Assembly: GCA_032622095.1 (NCBI GenBank)
Contig: CP136065.1
Location: 66,927,675 to 66,991,674 of the forward strand
Length of the DNA: 64,000 nucleotides
Direction of reading: 5' to 3'
Origin: Siphonodentalium dalli
Taxonomy: Eukaryota > Mollusca > Scaphopoda > Gadilida > Siphonodentaliidae
Both the position numbers and the translations under genes were made by a program. Below, in pieces: positions 47,464 through 60,150 of this stretch. The notes beneath the pieces are model-generated. The model was not told where the DNA came from. It ran no database searches and saw only the letters and a program-made list of their open reading frames with translations. The stretch's first letter is position 1; each line of letters opens with the position of its first letter.

Positions 47464-48076
47464 AATAACTCCCATCAAATGCGCAGCTTTAACCCCTTAT
47501 TGGTTTAATAATATGTATTCCCAATAATAATTTGTTACAATATAATATATTGGTAATTCATGTTACCATGTTCCATGTGTATGTGAGTGGATTCGGATGT
47601 AAGCCTATATGGCTTATATATGCCGTCTCCACAAGTGACCTTATCATCGGTGGACATAATATAAAATGGTGCGACAAAGCAAGCAACATTATGCTTGCAT
47701 TACTCGAGTCGCGTCCCGTCGTGGAGTTGTCGGAGACAGGTATGAATTGGTATATTCATGTACTAAATGTTTACTCCATGTCTAATATATTATAGTATGG
47801 GTTTCATATAATGGGTTCGTAAGAGCAATACAGACACAAGCATATATACAACATTTGTGTGTCACCTGTCGTGTCGGTCATCAGCCATTTCAATATTTCC
47901 ATATATTAGATATTTACTTAATGTAATTATTATTGGGCAGTGCCATATAATCTGTATATATGTTAGCTCGAAAGGCGTTCTGTCATGATTATGAATTTCT
48001 GGACTGTTTTAAATGTAAAAATATTTTCGCTCAGACTATTTGACAGGAGCTGCGCTGGTGCAGCATTAAAAATCAT

Positions 48077-48242
48077 GCGCCAGTGAATTCTCTTATATAT
48101 GCGAGTCTCCCATATGGAGCCTAGCATACACTAGATGATGCACTAGCTTGCAAGGATAAGTTAAATATTGTAGGGCAATGTATTATCTTATATATGCTAG
48201 GATCCCTTTTGGAGACTCTCATATATAAGAGAATGCATTGGA
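48077..48242. repeat. Hairpin of the GCATTCTCTTATATATGCGAG family, expanded loop
   Basis: Arms gccagtgaattctcttatat and tatataagagaatgcattgg enclose a region with two further short inverted pieces (tctcccatatggagcc; gatcccttttggagactc). Confidence 0.6.
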
Positions 48243-48654
48243 ACAGGGTTTCCGCAAAATTTCAGAGAGCTCCATTCATGGTACGGTTTCAGATATATAA
48301 TATAATTGATCTTAATGGTTATACATGTGTATATGAGAAATTTCATAGCAATCTGACCATTTCTTGGAAGATTGCATGAACAGGCTGGGGACGTCTCATC
48401 CCAACTGTGACAATACATTTCCAACATTTGGAAACTTCAGACCAAAAGTTGAATTGGTTCCAATATAGTTTAATATTCCATCAATTATTCATTGTCAAAT
48501 TTGTTGTGTTTAGACTAAGAGTCGCATAATTTCACATGTTGAATCATTATTTGAACTGAAATGGTTTCGACATTTCCAACCATTAGATGGTGTAAGGTTG
48601 AAAATGTCGAACAATTTGAAAGTTTGAGGTATGGCCTACCGTTGGAATCTCCCA

Positions 48655-48692
48655 TGTGCCAGTGCATTCTCTTATATAAGAGAATGCAATAG
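48655..48692. repeat. Minimal hairpin of the same family
   Basis: gtgcattctcttatataagagaatgcaat, a compact palindrome without loop. Confidence 0.7.
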
Positions 48693-49479
48693 CTTGCATT
48701 GTGAAGGTAAATATTGTTAGGCCAATTTCGGTCTACTTCGGCGGGCTTCATTTAGAAATTCCAAGTTGGACACCCCTACTGAGACCCGCTAGCCAGGTCC
48801 CTTGATATTTACTATGTAATGCCCGTAATGTAAACAGTATTTATTCCACGAGTATAGTATAACATAAATATTAGTAAATAAGCATATGTTACATTATTGA
48901 CCGATTCACATCAAGCCTGCATGGATGTATGCAAATTCATTTGCGGGAACCATTTTTAATTCATTCCACCTAGTGAGAGCGTGGTCTGATTTACCGGTCG
49001 TATTATATACCATTTGAATTCAGAGAGGACTGTCATTTCATGTAACCGTTTATTGCTATCGCGAGATCGGATGGGTCAATGTACGTTGGGTAATAACACC
49101 GCATACTTTGATTATTGTGAGGAACCTACTATTTTTAGGTATTTATTAACGCCCCCGGTGTATACTGTTCTACATATTGTAGAAAGCTGTGGTTCGCTGG
49201 GCATTTTATAAATATATAATGGGGTTTTCCGGTTGTGACAATTCGCAGTAGGGCGCTATTTGCGGACTATTTGCGGAGGTCCCCGCATTCCCGGATGTCC
49301 CCTAAAATTGTCGAAATATGTTGATTTTAATTAGGGAACGTTTCGTATATGTCAAATGATACGTATTTTAAACAAATAACTACACGATCATCATAATAGT
49401 GGTTTGTTCTATCAATCATATCATAATCATCATCATCGATCATCATCATCATAATACGGAACAAGTCTTGCGACTTTTC
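48693..49479. other. Unassigned sequence with an (ATC)n microsatellite
   Basis: Microsatellite of atc/atcatg type at about 49425-49455; otherwise nothing recognised. Confidence 0.4.
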
Positions 49480-50250
49480 GTCACAATAACATTATTTGCA
49501 ATGATTGTTTACAAATATATGTATCGTCATTCGATATTTACTTGTGAGTCACTTGAACATATTACTTGTCGTCGAACTCGTATTTTATATAATAGAAGAA
49601 TGAGTCTATGTAACTATATTTTGAATTTATCTAGTGTTGGAGCCTCAACAGCGAAGTCTTGCAGAGAGTTTCAGCTATTTACCACTCTCTGCGTGAAAAA
49701 ATATTTTCCTATGGCCTTGTTAACAATTTATGGGCATATGTAGCTTTTTATTATGTCCTCTTGTTCTTCCTGATGAATGTCTTTCTAATAGGTCACAGGC
49801 ATTGATATTTTAATGACCATTCAACAGTTTATATACCTCGATCAGATCTCCTCTAAATATTCGATATTTTAAAAGACATCAGATTGAGTCTTATCATTCG
49901 GTCTTGGTAGCATAGAGTTTTGATTTGACGAACTAGTTTCGCTGATTTTCTTTGTATTTCTCCAACACAATGCTTTGATATTTGTGAAGTGGACTCCATG
50001 CAGAGTTACAGTATTCGATGATAGGTCTGACCATGCTTATGTAGAGCGATTAGAAAGTGTCGATGTCCAAGTTCGTGAATGTTCTGTTGACTATGCCGAT
50101 GATTTGAGAAGCTTTATTGTTTTAGGATATTGTAAGAATGCTAATCTGGCCGTGTCAAATTGAGCTATAACGATGGGATTTCTCGCACGACAACACATTT
50201 CGGGTTTTCGTGGGATGTGTATTCGCTGGGTGTCTTATAGTTGCAGTATG
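49480..50250 (-). mobile_element. Decayed non-LTR retrotransposon, C-terminal part
   Basis: Minus-strand pieces include a segment resembling LLRRSFEYLDIDTF, SMVRPIIEYCNSAWSPLHKY, FRGDLIEVYKLLNGH and FFTQRVVNSWNSLQDF-like, ending EAPTLDKFKIQLHRLI-like. Order and motifs (RP.IEYC..AW.P, RGD.IEvYK..ng, RvvN.WN.LP) fit CR1/Rex-like LINE C-termini. Stops and frameshifts throughout. It sits just downstream of the signal-peptide exon in its first intron. Confidence 0.65.
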
Positions 50251-50573
50251 TAACTATTATGACCGCGTTAATTGCTTTCAATGTTTAGGTATGAACAATA
50301 GCTGGGCCATGCACTCTTGGTGGGAACACAATGCTCCGATTTTTGATCCGAATTTAGAAGCTTTCTGGTGTGGTGAATGAGAAACCTGAAGTAATAAGCC
50401 GTAGTTTTTTTGTAATAATTTGAAGGATTAAATGTTTTAACGGAATTCTGAGGCGGTGCATTCATGTAACCAATATATTTTATATTATAATTTATATTTA
50501 TGGCTAATAATATGGATCTTGAGGGGGTTACCATTTCTGATTATGGTTTTCTTGTATAGACTGAAAAACAAAC

Positions 50574-50775
50574 CTCCGTGTCCGTATTGATCTTGGTCGT
50601 TAGCATGCGATGCAATTTGATGTGCTAACATGCCCAGATCTAGCGACACATCTTGCTTGATCCGGAGAATTCCATTTCTGCTGACGCCATCACCAGGGAG
50701 ATCATCGATACTCAAACCGTGATTGGCCAACGCTACAGTCACTGTCAGCAACAACAGAACGGGCGTGACGACCAT
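50574..50775 (-). CDS. First coding exon: signal peptide and short N-terminal region
   Basis: The frame starts at an ATG (50773-50775) and opens with a hydrophobic stretch, MVVTPVLLLLTVTVALA, that fits a cleavable signal peptide with cleavage near residue 17. About 50 acidic/polar residues follow, without cysteines. The exon ends in phase 1 at GGAG/gtttgt, a weak donor, and this phase matches every SRCR/TSP1 exon downstream on the same strand. An acceptor-like attacag lies six bases before the ATG, so a separate 5'-UTR exon is likely and the coding exon may really begin at 50781. The frame stays open past the donor to about 50485, so an unspliced reading cannot be ruled out. No known domain is recognised after the signal peptide. 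Assignment to the SRCR/TSP1 gene rests on strand, phase and secretory character only. Confidence 0.55.
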
Positions 50776-50781
50776 CGTTCT

Positions 50782-51350
50782 CTGTAATTGATGGAGCGTA
50801 AATGTTAATAAATCCTTTAAATGTGCATTAAGTTACAACACAAAAATATAATTTAACATGGTTTCCAACTTTGTTCAGCTTACAACATAAAATAATATGA
50901 TCACGTCAGTACGAATGGATAACCAGCGACGTTAATCTATAAACATAAAATGTGTGTTTCATTGGAGTGCCTGCATATAAGAATGGAGTAAGTTTGTGAT
51001 AAAGACTTTTTTTTTTAATTTGTGCCCCACTCCAGCCCCATCACTGATCTGACGGTGCCACTTTGTCAACTTTGATCATAATAATTATAATCCTCATAAC
51101 GGTGATGCCTGTCTATACACAAATATCTTCATAAAAAATATCACTCTGCCCCTCCATCCTGACCCTCGATCTGACTACAACGTAATTAATTTGACAACAA
51201 TAATTTACTTTAAACCATACCATCAGAGTCACCATACCACGTATACGAGGAAGCCTTTATATATAAATTCTGAGGAAAATGACGGAAAAATTGTTCTATC
51301 TATTTTGGCGCTCTCTCCGACTCCGCACGGATACTAATTTTTGGCATTGT
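50782..51350. other. Sequence upstream of the signal-peptide exon
   Basis: The acceptor-like attacag at 50782-50788 (minus) suggests that the promoter lies further right, beyond an unseen 5'-UTR exon. No promoter is identified. Confidence 0.3.
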
Positions 51351-51354
51351 TTAA

Positions 51355-51561
51355 CCCTTTCAGTGCCAAGTCCGATTTTTGTATCAACCCATATTTCCTT
51401 GATCATTTTTCAAATTTATTGATTATAATAATGTGATCCATTGATGGAAAGAGCTCTAAGAGCTCTTTCCATCAATGTATCACATTATTATAATCAATAA
51501 ATTTGAAAAATTATCAAGGAAATATGGGTTGATACAAAAATCGGACTTGGCACTGAAATGG
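51355..51561. mobile_element. TTAA-flanked near-perfect fold-back MITE
   Basis: Runs from TTAA/CCCTTTCAGTGCCAAG to its complement and TTAA (51562-51565 region). The arms pair along nearly the whole 210 bases, meeting at gagctctaagagctc. Its left end (ccgatttttgtatcaa..cccatat) is also that of the 33254 element. Confidence 0.85.
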
Positions 51562-51565
51562 TTAA

Positions 51566-52262
51566 CAAACATTGAGTTGATGTGCACTGTATCATTGAGA
51601 TGACTATGCACATATATAAGTTAAACTGCGAAAGCAAATTATGGCCTATAACATACGGCTATACATCCATGGGCATGGTGGAGCAATCCCGAACACATGC
51701 ATTTTGAATCGGGGTTTCATCAGTAGTCCATCTCGAGCACAACACCTACGCAAAAGCCATCTATCGATAATTGCAGCAGGAAACCATACCGTATAATAAA
51801 GGCTTAGTAAATATTGTATCGCCAATATATATTTTCCCATGTTCGGCATTGTCCCGTGCAGTTTGGGACTATCCCGGCCGAGAATTCGTCTGGCAAATAT
51901 CACATATGTAAATATTATGTGGTTAACCCAATACTGTGCACTTATAATTTATTGTTAAATTACATAATTATTTATCAGCAGACTCTAATATTAGTTCTGT
52001 TAATAGCCATAGAAGAAATTAACATAGTAAAGTCGTGTATAACAGAGCATGATGAGGTACCAACCAGCGGTTGTGTCGGACAACATGCTCTTCGATGCCA
52101 TATGGAATCAGGGAGCTAAATGTGTTCTAGAGTCGGGGAGCGAGTACACCGCGGAATGCTAAAGGTGAAGGTAACTGAAGAATGACCTTCACCTGATACA
52201 TGCGACACGTTATTAAATGATGACATCGCGTTTATTTGATTTGTACATAATATCTAAATAAT
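51566..52262. other. Unassigned sequence
   Basis: No exon or repeat recognised. Confidence 0.3.
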
Positions 52263-52266
52263 TTAA

Positions 52267-52758
52267 AGGCACATGCGGCCTTAATTGTCGAAAATATTCA
52301 TATTTGTTCCAAACACCGTAAACAGAAAAACATTAAAACGCATACAGTTTCGTTCATATAAACCATGACCATCGCGTAAACAGCATGTTATCATAAAGAC
52401 CTACTATATTTTACCTAAGCAAAAGCCCGATTGTGTTACAGAAGACAGCACAATGCTACTGGCTAATCACACACAGATTGCATAAACGCTCTTTATTAGT
52501 TCCATATCAGGAATTCACCAACAAAGAACGCTCTTTATGTTTACCATCATAATATAAACAAACACCAGAAAAGTAACTTTTTATGCTCTTGTTTACATAA
52601 CAATAGTCAAACAAATGACAATAACATTTTGTTTATGCGATATTTCTTATTTTATACGGACAAACTCGTCTACATTTTGATGTTCTTTCTGTTTGTGGCG
52701 GTTTTTGACGGCTGGAAATATTTTCACAGGATACCCACCGCCAAGGCCAACTGTACCT
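52267..52758. mobile_element. TTAA-flanked MITE (AGGCACATGCGGCC family), copy 1
   Basis: TTAA on both sides; ends AGGCACATGCGGCC and, inverted, AGGTACAGTTGGCC. 492 bases. Contains two aacgctctttat motifs. Near-identical to 61776-62269. Confidence 0.85.
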
Positions 52759-55044
52759 TTAAACTGGTGAATGAATGGGGGAATGGATTTTTTTGAGCGG
52801 GAAATTTATTTAACTAGCTGCTGTTGTCTTGGGTTTTTCCAGATCAAATTTGGCTGTGAGATAGCCCTGTCGTAGACTTGGGGATTTATTTTAAAAAGTA
52901 AACACATGACCTATGATTTTTCTTGCATTTTCGTGATCAACTGGTGTCAATCTAGCTGGGTAAACATCACTGGTATGGCCTGCAGGCTTCAATTCAGTGA
53001 ATTTGGCCGAAACGTTAACACTGTCGCCTATGGGAAACCATTTAGTTCAGTGATTCCATATGTGATTAATTACAAAGCATGGCTGCTATACTTTGGAGAG
53101 TCTCTGTGCAACCCTCCAACATGTGTTTGAGTGCATCGGGTTTCTTACTTTTAATATTGGATAGGACTTCAACATGTGTATAGCGAAGATAATAATAAAT
53201 ATTCACAACTCCAGAATCGCCACCATTTGATTTGAAGATTAACAGTCGAGAGAAACAATTTCTTGTTTGCATTTCTCTAATCTTCGTTTGGTAAATAAAT
53301 CTTCAACGCGCTCAAGGTAGGTAAAATTATGAATTATATATTTATTCAGCGTTAATACCAAAACTAGATTCATTGCTATTGTGGTTATTAACATCTTTGG
53401 GTCTAATAATTGTTTCAGGTGTGTATGGTATATAGGCCATAAAACGTCGACGAACAATCAAATTCATTTGTGTTGTGGTCAAGTGACAACATAGTTGAAT
53501 TTCAAACGGAAATTTAGTTGGGTTTATTCCCACAACTGATACATGTATAAACTAACAACGATAGTTGCTAATTTCGTTCAATAACAATTAAATATCAGCA
53601 ACATCTGAATTTACTAGAGCAAACATCACAGGATCGTACCGATATGGGGTTGTCTCCCCAACTTTGGTATTTTTGTCAACAGTTGAAAATTTCATCATGC
53701 CCGACACAACATCAGATGGAAATTAGAAATACAAAATGTATAGGTTATAAAAAATAAATAAATTTCGAACACAAATTCAACAAATAAAAAATCAATTTCC
53801 AAGAGAGAAAAAAGATAGGAATGTGTACCGAACACTGAAGTATGATTAACAATAAAACTACATTCTTATCTACCATGCGTTCTTTGAAAAAATTTCTCAG
53901 AACCAGTTGCTTGCAAATGATATATTTACTTCCCCAACATGACTGACTGGGAGCTGGCAGCAATGGGTTATTTGTGGACAGTGGTGAGTTGATAAAATAA
54001 TTTCTTATGCTGTAACCACCCTGTAACGACTAAATAGGTCACAACTCGTGGGATAATCCCTCGAAATGGGTCAGTGGTCACAGACTGATATAGCCATCCC
54101 AGGTACTTGAGACACAAGGTGGCATTCTCAAATATAGAAAATTATCTATGGGTAACTGCCTTTCCATTTGACAATAAATTGGATATTGTGTCACAATAAT
54201 CGCTTGTACCAAATTTCGCACTGAAATTCCTGACAGATTAAGAATATCCATTCTGAAGTACCAGAAAATATTAGCAAAAAGTCCATCTGGCCCTTAAGGA
54301 TCAGGGAACCTCACTTGAAATGACATGAACCACATGTCATGGAAATAGGCAACTTGAAATGATTTGCTGCAAAATATTTATTGTTTTGAAGCAATAAATT
54401 TTGTGATTCACTTACTTTATCATTACTTGTATATGCTGAATGGGTAATAATAATATGATCGTACGTGACACGTAATGGAGCAACCACCAAGTTGATCATT
54501 AAGTTCAATATTACAATAATTATAGGATGTTACGTACATGGTACTACATGTGCTAGACCACTCGGAGAAATGTCTGTGTCATCAAACTAAAATACCATGT
54601 TACAACTTCGATTGATATATTCGTAATCGTACATATAGTCACGGAATATCAATTTATCCCAGCACTTTCAGCGCATGATTCAAATCTGAGCTGCCAATGC
54701 TTCTGTGCATAAATTGGAGGTACCCTCGCGGGGTCTAAATAAGCATACATCATACATGCAGTGCGGAATAAGAGTACAGGGTGGATAATTCTGCCAATGT
54801 CGATACGAGTATACGGGGCGACACGGTAGCAATTCCCAACATAGCATAAAGTCAGCCTGGAAAGCTCTATTATGTCAATCATATAAATATCCCAAATTCA
54901 GAAATGTTTTGTCGAAAATAGGTTTTACCAAACAGCAACGTCATTTCTTGATCTGAGTAAATAATCCATTCTGATTGGCCTTTAGTATATATAGTCTGCC
55001 TGACAACCCCCCAGTTTAAATAAACATACGGACACAAATACACA
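52759..55044. other. Unassigned sequence
   Basis: No supported exon, repeat or element end; frames are short and lack domain signatures. Confidence 0.3.
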
Positions 55045-55051
55045 CTATATA

Positions 55052-55573
55052 CAGGGGGGGGGGGGTCGAAAAAAAAATTCAGGCACGTATGGCATTTTTT
55101 CCCTTTCGATCATTTTTTGTACCCACCCACCCCCACCGCCAATTTTTTTTCCGTTTTCGGCAGTTTTTTCCGACCATATTTTGACACCCACCCCCCTTTT
55201 AACACTAAAACAGAGATTTGCGGGGGGGAAATTCACTGTAAACAGCTGTATATGAATTTCTGTGCATACTATTTATCATGGATGTTAACATGGACATGTA
55301 AATAGGAATGAGTCATTTTGAGGTCATTCGGCCAAAAATACATGGCTGCCAGCGGCCATCTTGGATTTCAAAATTTGCAACAAAATACAACACGATAACT
55401 GCCTGCAGTCAGTTTACAAGTTAGAATTATATTATTTCTCTCATTCAAAGTGGTTTTGAAGCCCAACCCATTGCCAAAACACTAAAAAAACAAGCAGGAA
55501 TTTTTTTTTTTAGTTGCGGAAAAAATTGCTTGTTGGTTACGTGCCGGAAGATTTTTTTTCACCCCCCCCCCTG
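55052..55573. mobile_element. Poly-G-ended MITE, copy B, 7-bp target duplication
   Basis: Starts CAGGGGGGGGGGGG, ends CCCCCCCCCCTG, flanked by ctatata (55045-55051 and 55574-55580). It differs from copy A mainly by a short deletion before the right end. Confidence 0.88.
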
Positions 55574-56249
55574 CTATATAGGGCAGCAAATTAAAAACAT
55601 AATTAAGCATACAAGTATAAGAGTACAGGGTGGACATAGAAGCATACATGCATGCTTATTAAGATCCACAAGAGTAGTTGGGTGAGCGTACTTAGCAGAA
55701 CGGCGCGTACCCCTGTTACGTGTATTTGGTGGAACACTCTGTTACATGTAGCAAGCATGCATACGGACAAACTTCCGGGAATATCAACAACTCTGAAACG
55801 CACTGTGAAATTAAGAAATAGCCATGAATTAATAGGAGCAATTAACAGATTTGTGGACTGTTATCACATTGCATGTCGCAAGCATACGGACGCACCTGCC
55901 ACTATATCAATACCGCACGCTTGGTACGAAAGATAATTATACACAAAATCGCATGCATCTCATAAGCTATTGACAGGTAACTTTGTTTGATTGAGGGTTT
56001 AACGTCGTTTCAGCCGCTAGGCCATATCACGACTATGTCATTTCCCACTTGACAGGTAACACACATATGCGGTTCTGTTTATCTCACACTGAACTGATAT
56101 AATTATGCTATATGATTCCCTCTACATCCATGACAGAAATGTGAGTGGTTCAATGGAAGCGGGAAATTTCAAGTTGGAAACTCATAGATTTAACCACACG
56201 AATGGAAAATTTAAGCATTTTATAGTGACAATATTTCTTGGGATAATTG

Positions 56250-57258
56250 TCATATCTCACAAAATTTAATCGACCCCAAATACTCGGGCATGTCAGGTAG
56301 CGTCGAGAATACTGTAACGGTACCCATTTACTGGCTATGCCACAACCGTAAGGCTGTATATTTTAAAACTTGTTTTACACTGCGCTACTGCCTCAACAAA
56401 GGACTGTCAGATCTATATGCAATATGCGTTCATTGCGTTGATCAAGGTCGTTAATCTATATGGACGAATCTTCCGGAATATCGATATATCCATGCAACCA
56501 TGATACATAGATTTAACAACAGAAAATGGTAGTAAGGCTGTGTTACAAAACTTGTTTCCTTTAAAATATCGCATGCTTTCAAATTGCTATGCATAACATA
56601 TAACATCTACCTGGAAGGGGGATTGACTGGAATCCTTCAGTGGCGTATGTTTTTTCTTTGATAATCTAATTGAACCTATTAATAATTGCTTTTTGTTGTC
56701 ATGGTTCAGGAATTTTAGATAGTGGTACCTGTAGGTCAGAAATACTGAACTTTGATGTCCAGTAAATAGTTTATTTGAAAATTTTATTTCGCTCGATCAC
56801 ACGCATGTGATATTGCTAATCAGGTTTTAAAATGGCAACTGATATTCGGACACCTCTGTGTATGCCTTCCCATTTCTAAATCCTCTAGATTATCACCGAC
56901 CTCACTAACACATAAAAATGCCAGAACCTGGCCGCATGCGTGTGACATGACATAACACTGTATGATTAATAGTGTGATTAGTATAACATTTGCATACATA
57001 TTTATATAACATGTATATATTTGTCATCTGTATATATGCTCTCCTAAATGGAGGTTAACAATAAACTTATTGTGAAATTAAGAACTTGCCACGATTGAAC
57101 TAAGTGCCACTAACAAATTAAGACTATTGTCGTTGTGTTTGTCACAAGCATATGGGCGCAATCTTGGTACGAGATAATATACATAACAATAATAATGCAT
57201 GTTTGTATTCCGGTTGTCAGTTTTATCGCGATTGTAAATGCGTGATTGAAATATTTTT
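56250..57258 (+). repeat. Tandem duplication, unit A (carries the empty insertion site)
   Basis: Begins around gcgtcgagaatactgtaacg (about 56298) and runs to tgcgtgattgaaat. Matches unit B in order: tcttccggaatatcga, ctggaat.cttcagtggcgta, tttgttgtcatggtt, then tttgatgtccagtaaatagt, ggccgcatgcgtgtga and ataatgcatgtttgtattcc. The junction gtcatggttcaggaatttta (56698-56717) is uninterrupted. Confidence 0.75.
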
Positions 57259-58080
57259 TTATCGGGCTCTCGGTCATACCAGGTAGCGTCGAGAATACTG
57301 TAACGGTACCCAATTACTGGCTATGTCACAACCGTAAAGCTGTATTTTTTAAAACTGTTTTTACAATTCGTTACGGCACTTATCATTTTACAATGCGCTA
57401 CTGCATCAATAAAGGGCTGTCCGATCAATATGCAAGATGCGTTGATCAAGGTCGTTAAACTATATGGACGAATCTTCCGGAATATCGATTTATCCGAACC
57501 ATGATACATAGATTTAACAACACAAAATGGAAAATTTAAGTATTTTACTAACAATATTTGTATGTCAAAACCGTAAGGCTGTATTACAAAACTTGTCTCC
57601 TTTAAAATATCGCATGCTTTCAAATTGATGTGCATAACATATAACATCTACATGCAAGGGGGATTGACTGGAATACTTCAGTGGCGTATATTCTTTCTTT
57701 GATAATCTAATTGAACCTATTAATAATTGCTTTTTGTTGTCATGGTTGTTACGCCAGCTTTTGAAGTAACTGACCACTTTTGGAAGTAGGTCTCCATTTT
57801 TGAAGTAAAAAACGCCAGCTTTTGAAGTACCTCACCACTTTTGTAATAAAATCGCCAGCTTTTGTAGTAAAGCGAGGTCTCCGCTTTTGAAGTAAAACAC
57901 GCCAGCTTTTGTAGGTCTCCACTTTTGTAATAACAAAATTACAGCTTTTGAAGTAAACTGACTCAATACATTTTGACGGGCGCTGAACGATTTTCATGAC
58001 AAAGTCAACCCGATAATACATTGTCGCTATCGCCCATACGAGTGTGATGTGGTTTGAATAGCTTTCAGGCATACCAACAC

Positions 58081-58430
58081 AAGATAAATCACACAGTCAA
58101 TCACCCATACACGTGTGACGTGTACCAAAAGGCACTTAGTGAGTCTGGTTGCGTGACAAAAGAATACACACCGGTAATCGACCATACGAGTGTGACGTGG
58201 TTTGAATAGCTTTCAGTTAAACTATCACACAGTCAATCGTCCATACACGTGTGACGTGTACCAAAAGGTACTTAATGAGTCCGTTCCGTGACAAAAGAAT
58301 CTACACCGGTAATCGACCATACGAGTGTAACGTGGTTTGAATAGCTTTCAGTTAAACTATCACAAGACAAATCACACAGTCAATCGTCCATACACGTGTG
58401 ACGTGTACCAAAAGGCTTGAGGAATGTTTC
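58081..58430 (+). pseudogene. Decayed C2H2 zinc-finger array, left arm
   Basis: Repeated pieces read RIHTGNRPYECDVV and NRPYTCDVYQKALSES. These correspond to the HTGxxPYxCxxCxKxFS signature, but the second cysteine is Val or Tyr, there are frame breaks between units, and stops occur after CDVV. Units recur about every 145-150 bases. Cannot encode a working array. Confidence 0.55.
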
Positions 58431-59575
58431 TGGGTGAACTGTGAACTTGATTTATTATATTTTGGATTCAGTAAACGTGAATCAGTGGACGAATTTGCAT
58501 GGCTGGTAGATTTAGAGATCTGGTATATTACTAAAATTATAAGACTTTCTTTATAAACTACACACTTCAAGATTTAAACTAATTGCTGAAATATAAGTGC
58601 ATGCAATATTTCGGATCAGTGACCATTAACAATATAGACTACCAACTAGAATATGTACCTACATATATTGTGTTTTGGTATGTGTGTTTTGTTGTGTTCT
58701 GAGATATCTCAAAATAATTTATCATTGTTTTTATGTTAAGTTATCAGTCAACGAGACACCTCAACCTTCCCTGTATATACGGTAGTACACCACTTAGTCT
58801 GACCCCAATTGATAGGTGCAACATAGCAATAGTAAATATGTATACCATCATATATTGTCTTCGTGATAGAATATTGATTTAATTTATTGACCATAATAAA
58901 CAAAAAAGATTTAGATAGCAGAATTGTTGATGTAGATGAGAGGCGATAAGGGATCAAGCTATACAATATTATAAATAAATATTCAAGAAATATAGCGTCT
59001 AAGGGGAGGTTAAGGATAAAGTTGACTAATTATTATTTAACTATATCAACAACATCGTTCCATTCATTCTTAATTTTGTTATGCGTTTCATTATATATTG
59101 CTGTGACTGAAAATTGACAATAAAATTATTTGTATTCGTATATTGTGTTGAATAAATTTTGAAAGGAGACCGAACCTTTGGCGTCAAGAACATTGAGATT
59201 TGAAAGTTTAACTTTCCCTGTATAGCGACATAACGCCATCGACTCCGTTATTTTATATACTCAATCATCAGAGGATGTGTGAACCCAATGGTTTCCACAC
59301 AACACATTACTGGACCCCGCGTTTTATAGCTGGCCACGTTTGACGTAGTTCTAATACTTCGGTTATGTGACATAATTTCAATGATAGAAATTTGTTGTTA
59401 ATGTCGCCTTCCAGAGACGAAGCTAATAAACCGAACATTTTCTGCTGTCCCTAAAGCGTCGGCGGATCACCTAATTTCGAGGGTATGAATATGCAATTAA
59501 AAGTGAGGCCAAATATACCAACTATGTTCCGCTGGAACTACTACATCACCTAATTTCGATGAACTATATATGTTG

Positions 59576-60150
59576 TCATGTTACTGGACTGACAAAACGT
59601 CTTGTCTCACTCAATGTCACATCAAACTTCTTCTGACAAAGGTCGCACTTGTAAGGGCATTCAATGATGTGGGTTGTCAGGCTGACTGGGAACAATAGTA
59701 TATACTCGTATGATTGGTCACCTGTGTGTGTTAATAAGCTTGGGCAGGGAAACGGACCCACTAATGCCTTTTGGAACACGTCACAGTTGTATGGGCGATG
59801 ACGCTGTAAATTATCTTGTGTTGGTATGACTGAAGGCTATTCGAACCACATCACATGCATGTGGTCGATTACCGGTGTGGATTGTTTTGTCACGGAACCG
59901 GACTCACTAAGTGCCTTTTGGTACACGTCACACGTGTATAGGCGATTGACTGATTTATCTTGTGTTGGTATGACTGGAGGCTATTCAAACCACGTCACAC
60001 TCGTATGGTCGATTACCGGTGTGTATTCTTTTGTCACGCAACAGGACTCATTAGTGCCTTTTGGTACATGTCACCCGTGTATGGGCGATTGACTGATTTC
60101 TTGTTGGTATGACTGAAAGCTATTCAAACCACATCACACTCGTATGGTCG
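59576..60150 (-). pseudogene. Decayed C2H2 zinc-finger array, right arm
   Basis: Inverted relative to the left arm. Includes CDVFQKALVGP, LLTHTGDQSYEY, SLTTHIIECPYKCDLCQKKF. The last one (CDLC plus KKF preceded by TTH..) keeps both cysteines and is the best-preserved finger. The 67-codon frame 59576-59779 stops after SPVT. Other units carry the same CDVV and CDVY changes as the left arm, so both arms descend from one decayed ancestor. Confidence 0.6.

Larger units (their letters stand above)
3223..50775 (-). other. Predicted SRCR/TSP1 mosaic gene, exon scaffold (3' end outside window)
   Basis: Seen: thirteen intact exon-sized open segments on the minus strand, each bounded by AG and GT on the correct sides. 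There is one signal-peptide exon, one exon of unknown fold with a Thr-rich tail, four SRCR exons and seven TSP1 exons, plus two decayed exons. Every internal exon is a multiple of three in length and starts in phase 1, and the first exon ends in phase 1. All junctions are therefore compatible; the split codon reads G plus AC, AT, TG, CA or GC. Known: SRCR and TSP1 are disulphide-rich extracellular modules used in recognition receptors, adhesion proteins and matrix proteins. Inference: one secreted or surface protein of which roughly 1000 residues are visible, running past the left edge because the exon at 3223 ends in a donor. Two adjacent genes, or alternative transcripts, are not excluded. 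Introns are repeat-filled and up to about 15 kb. Confidence 0.6.

Noticed and set aside
47532-47795. 87-codon plus-strand frame
   Set aside because: No domain, no acceptor/donor pair giving a multiple-of-three exon, and no relation to the SRCR/TSP1 gene.
50782-51350. Promoter of the SRCR/TSP1 gene directly upstream of the ATG
   Set aside because: An acceptor-like sequence just before the ATG suggests a separate 5'-UTR exon, so the start of transcription cannot be placed.
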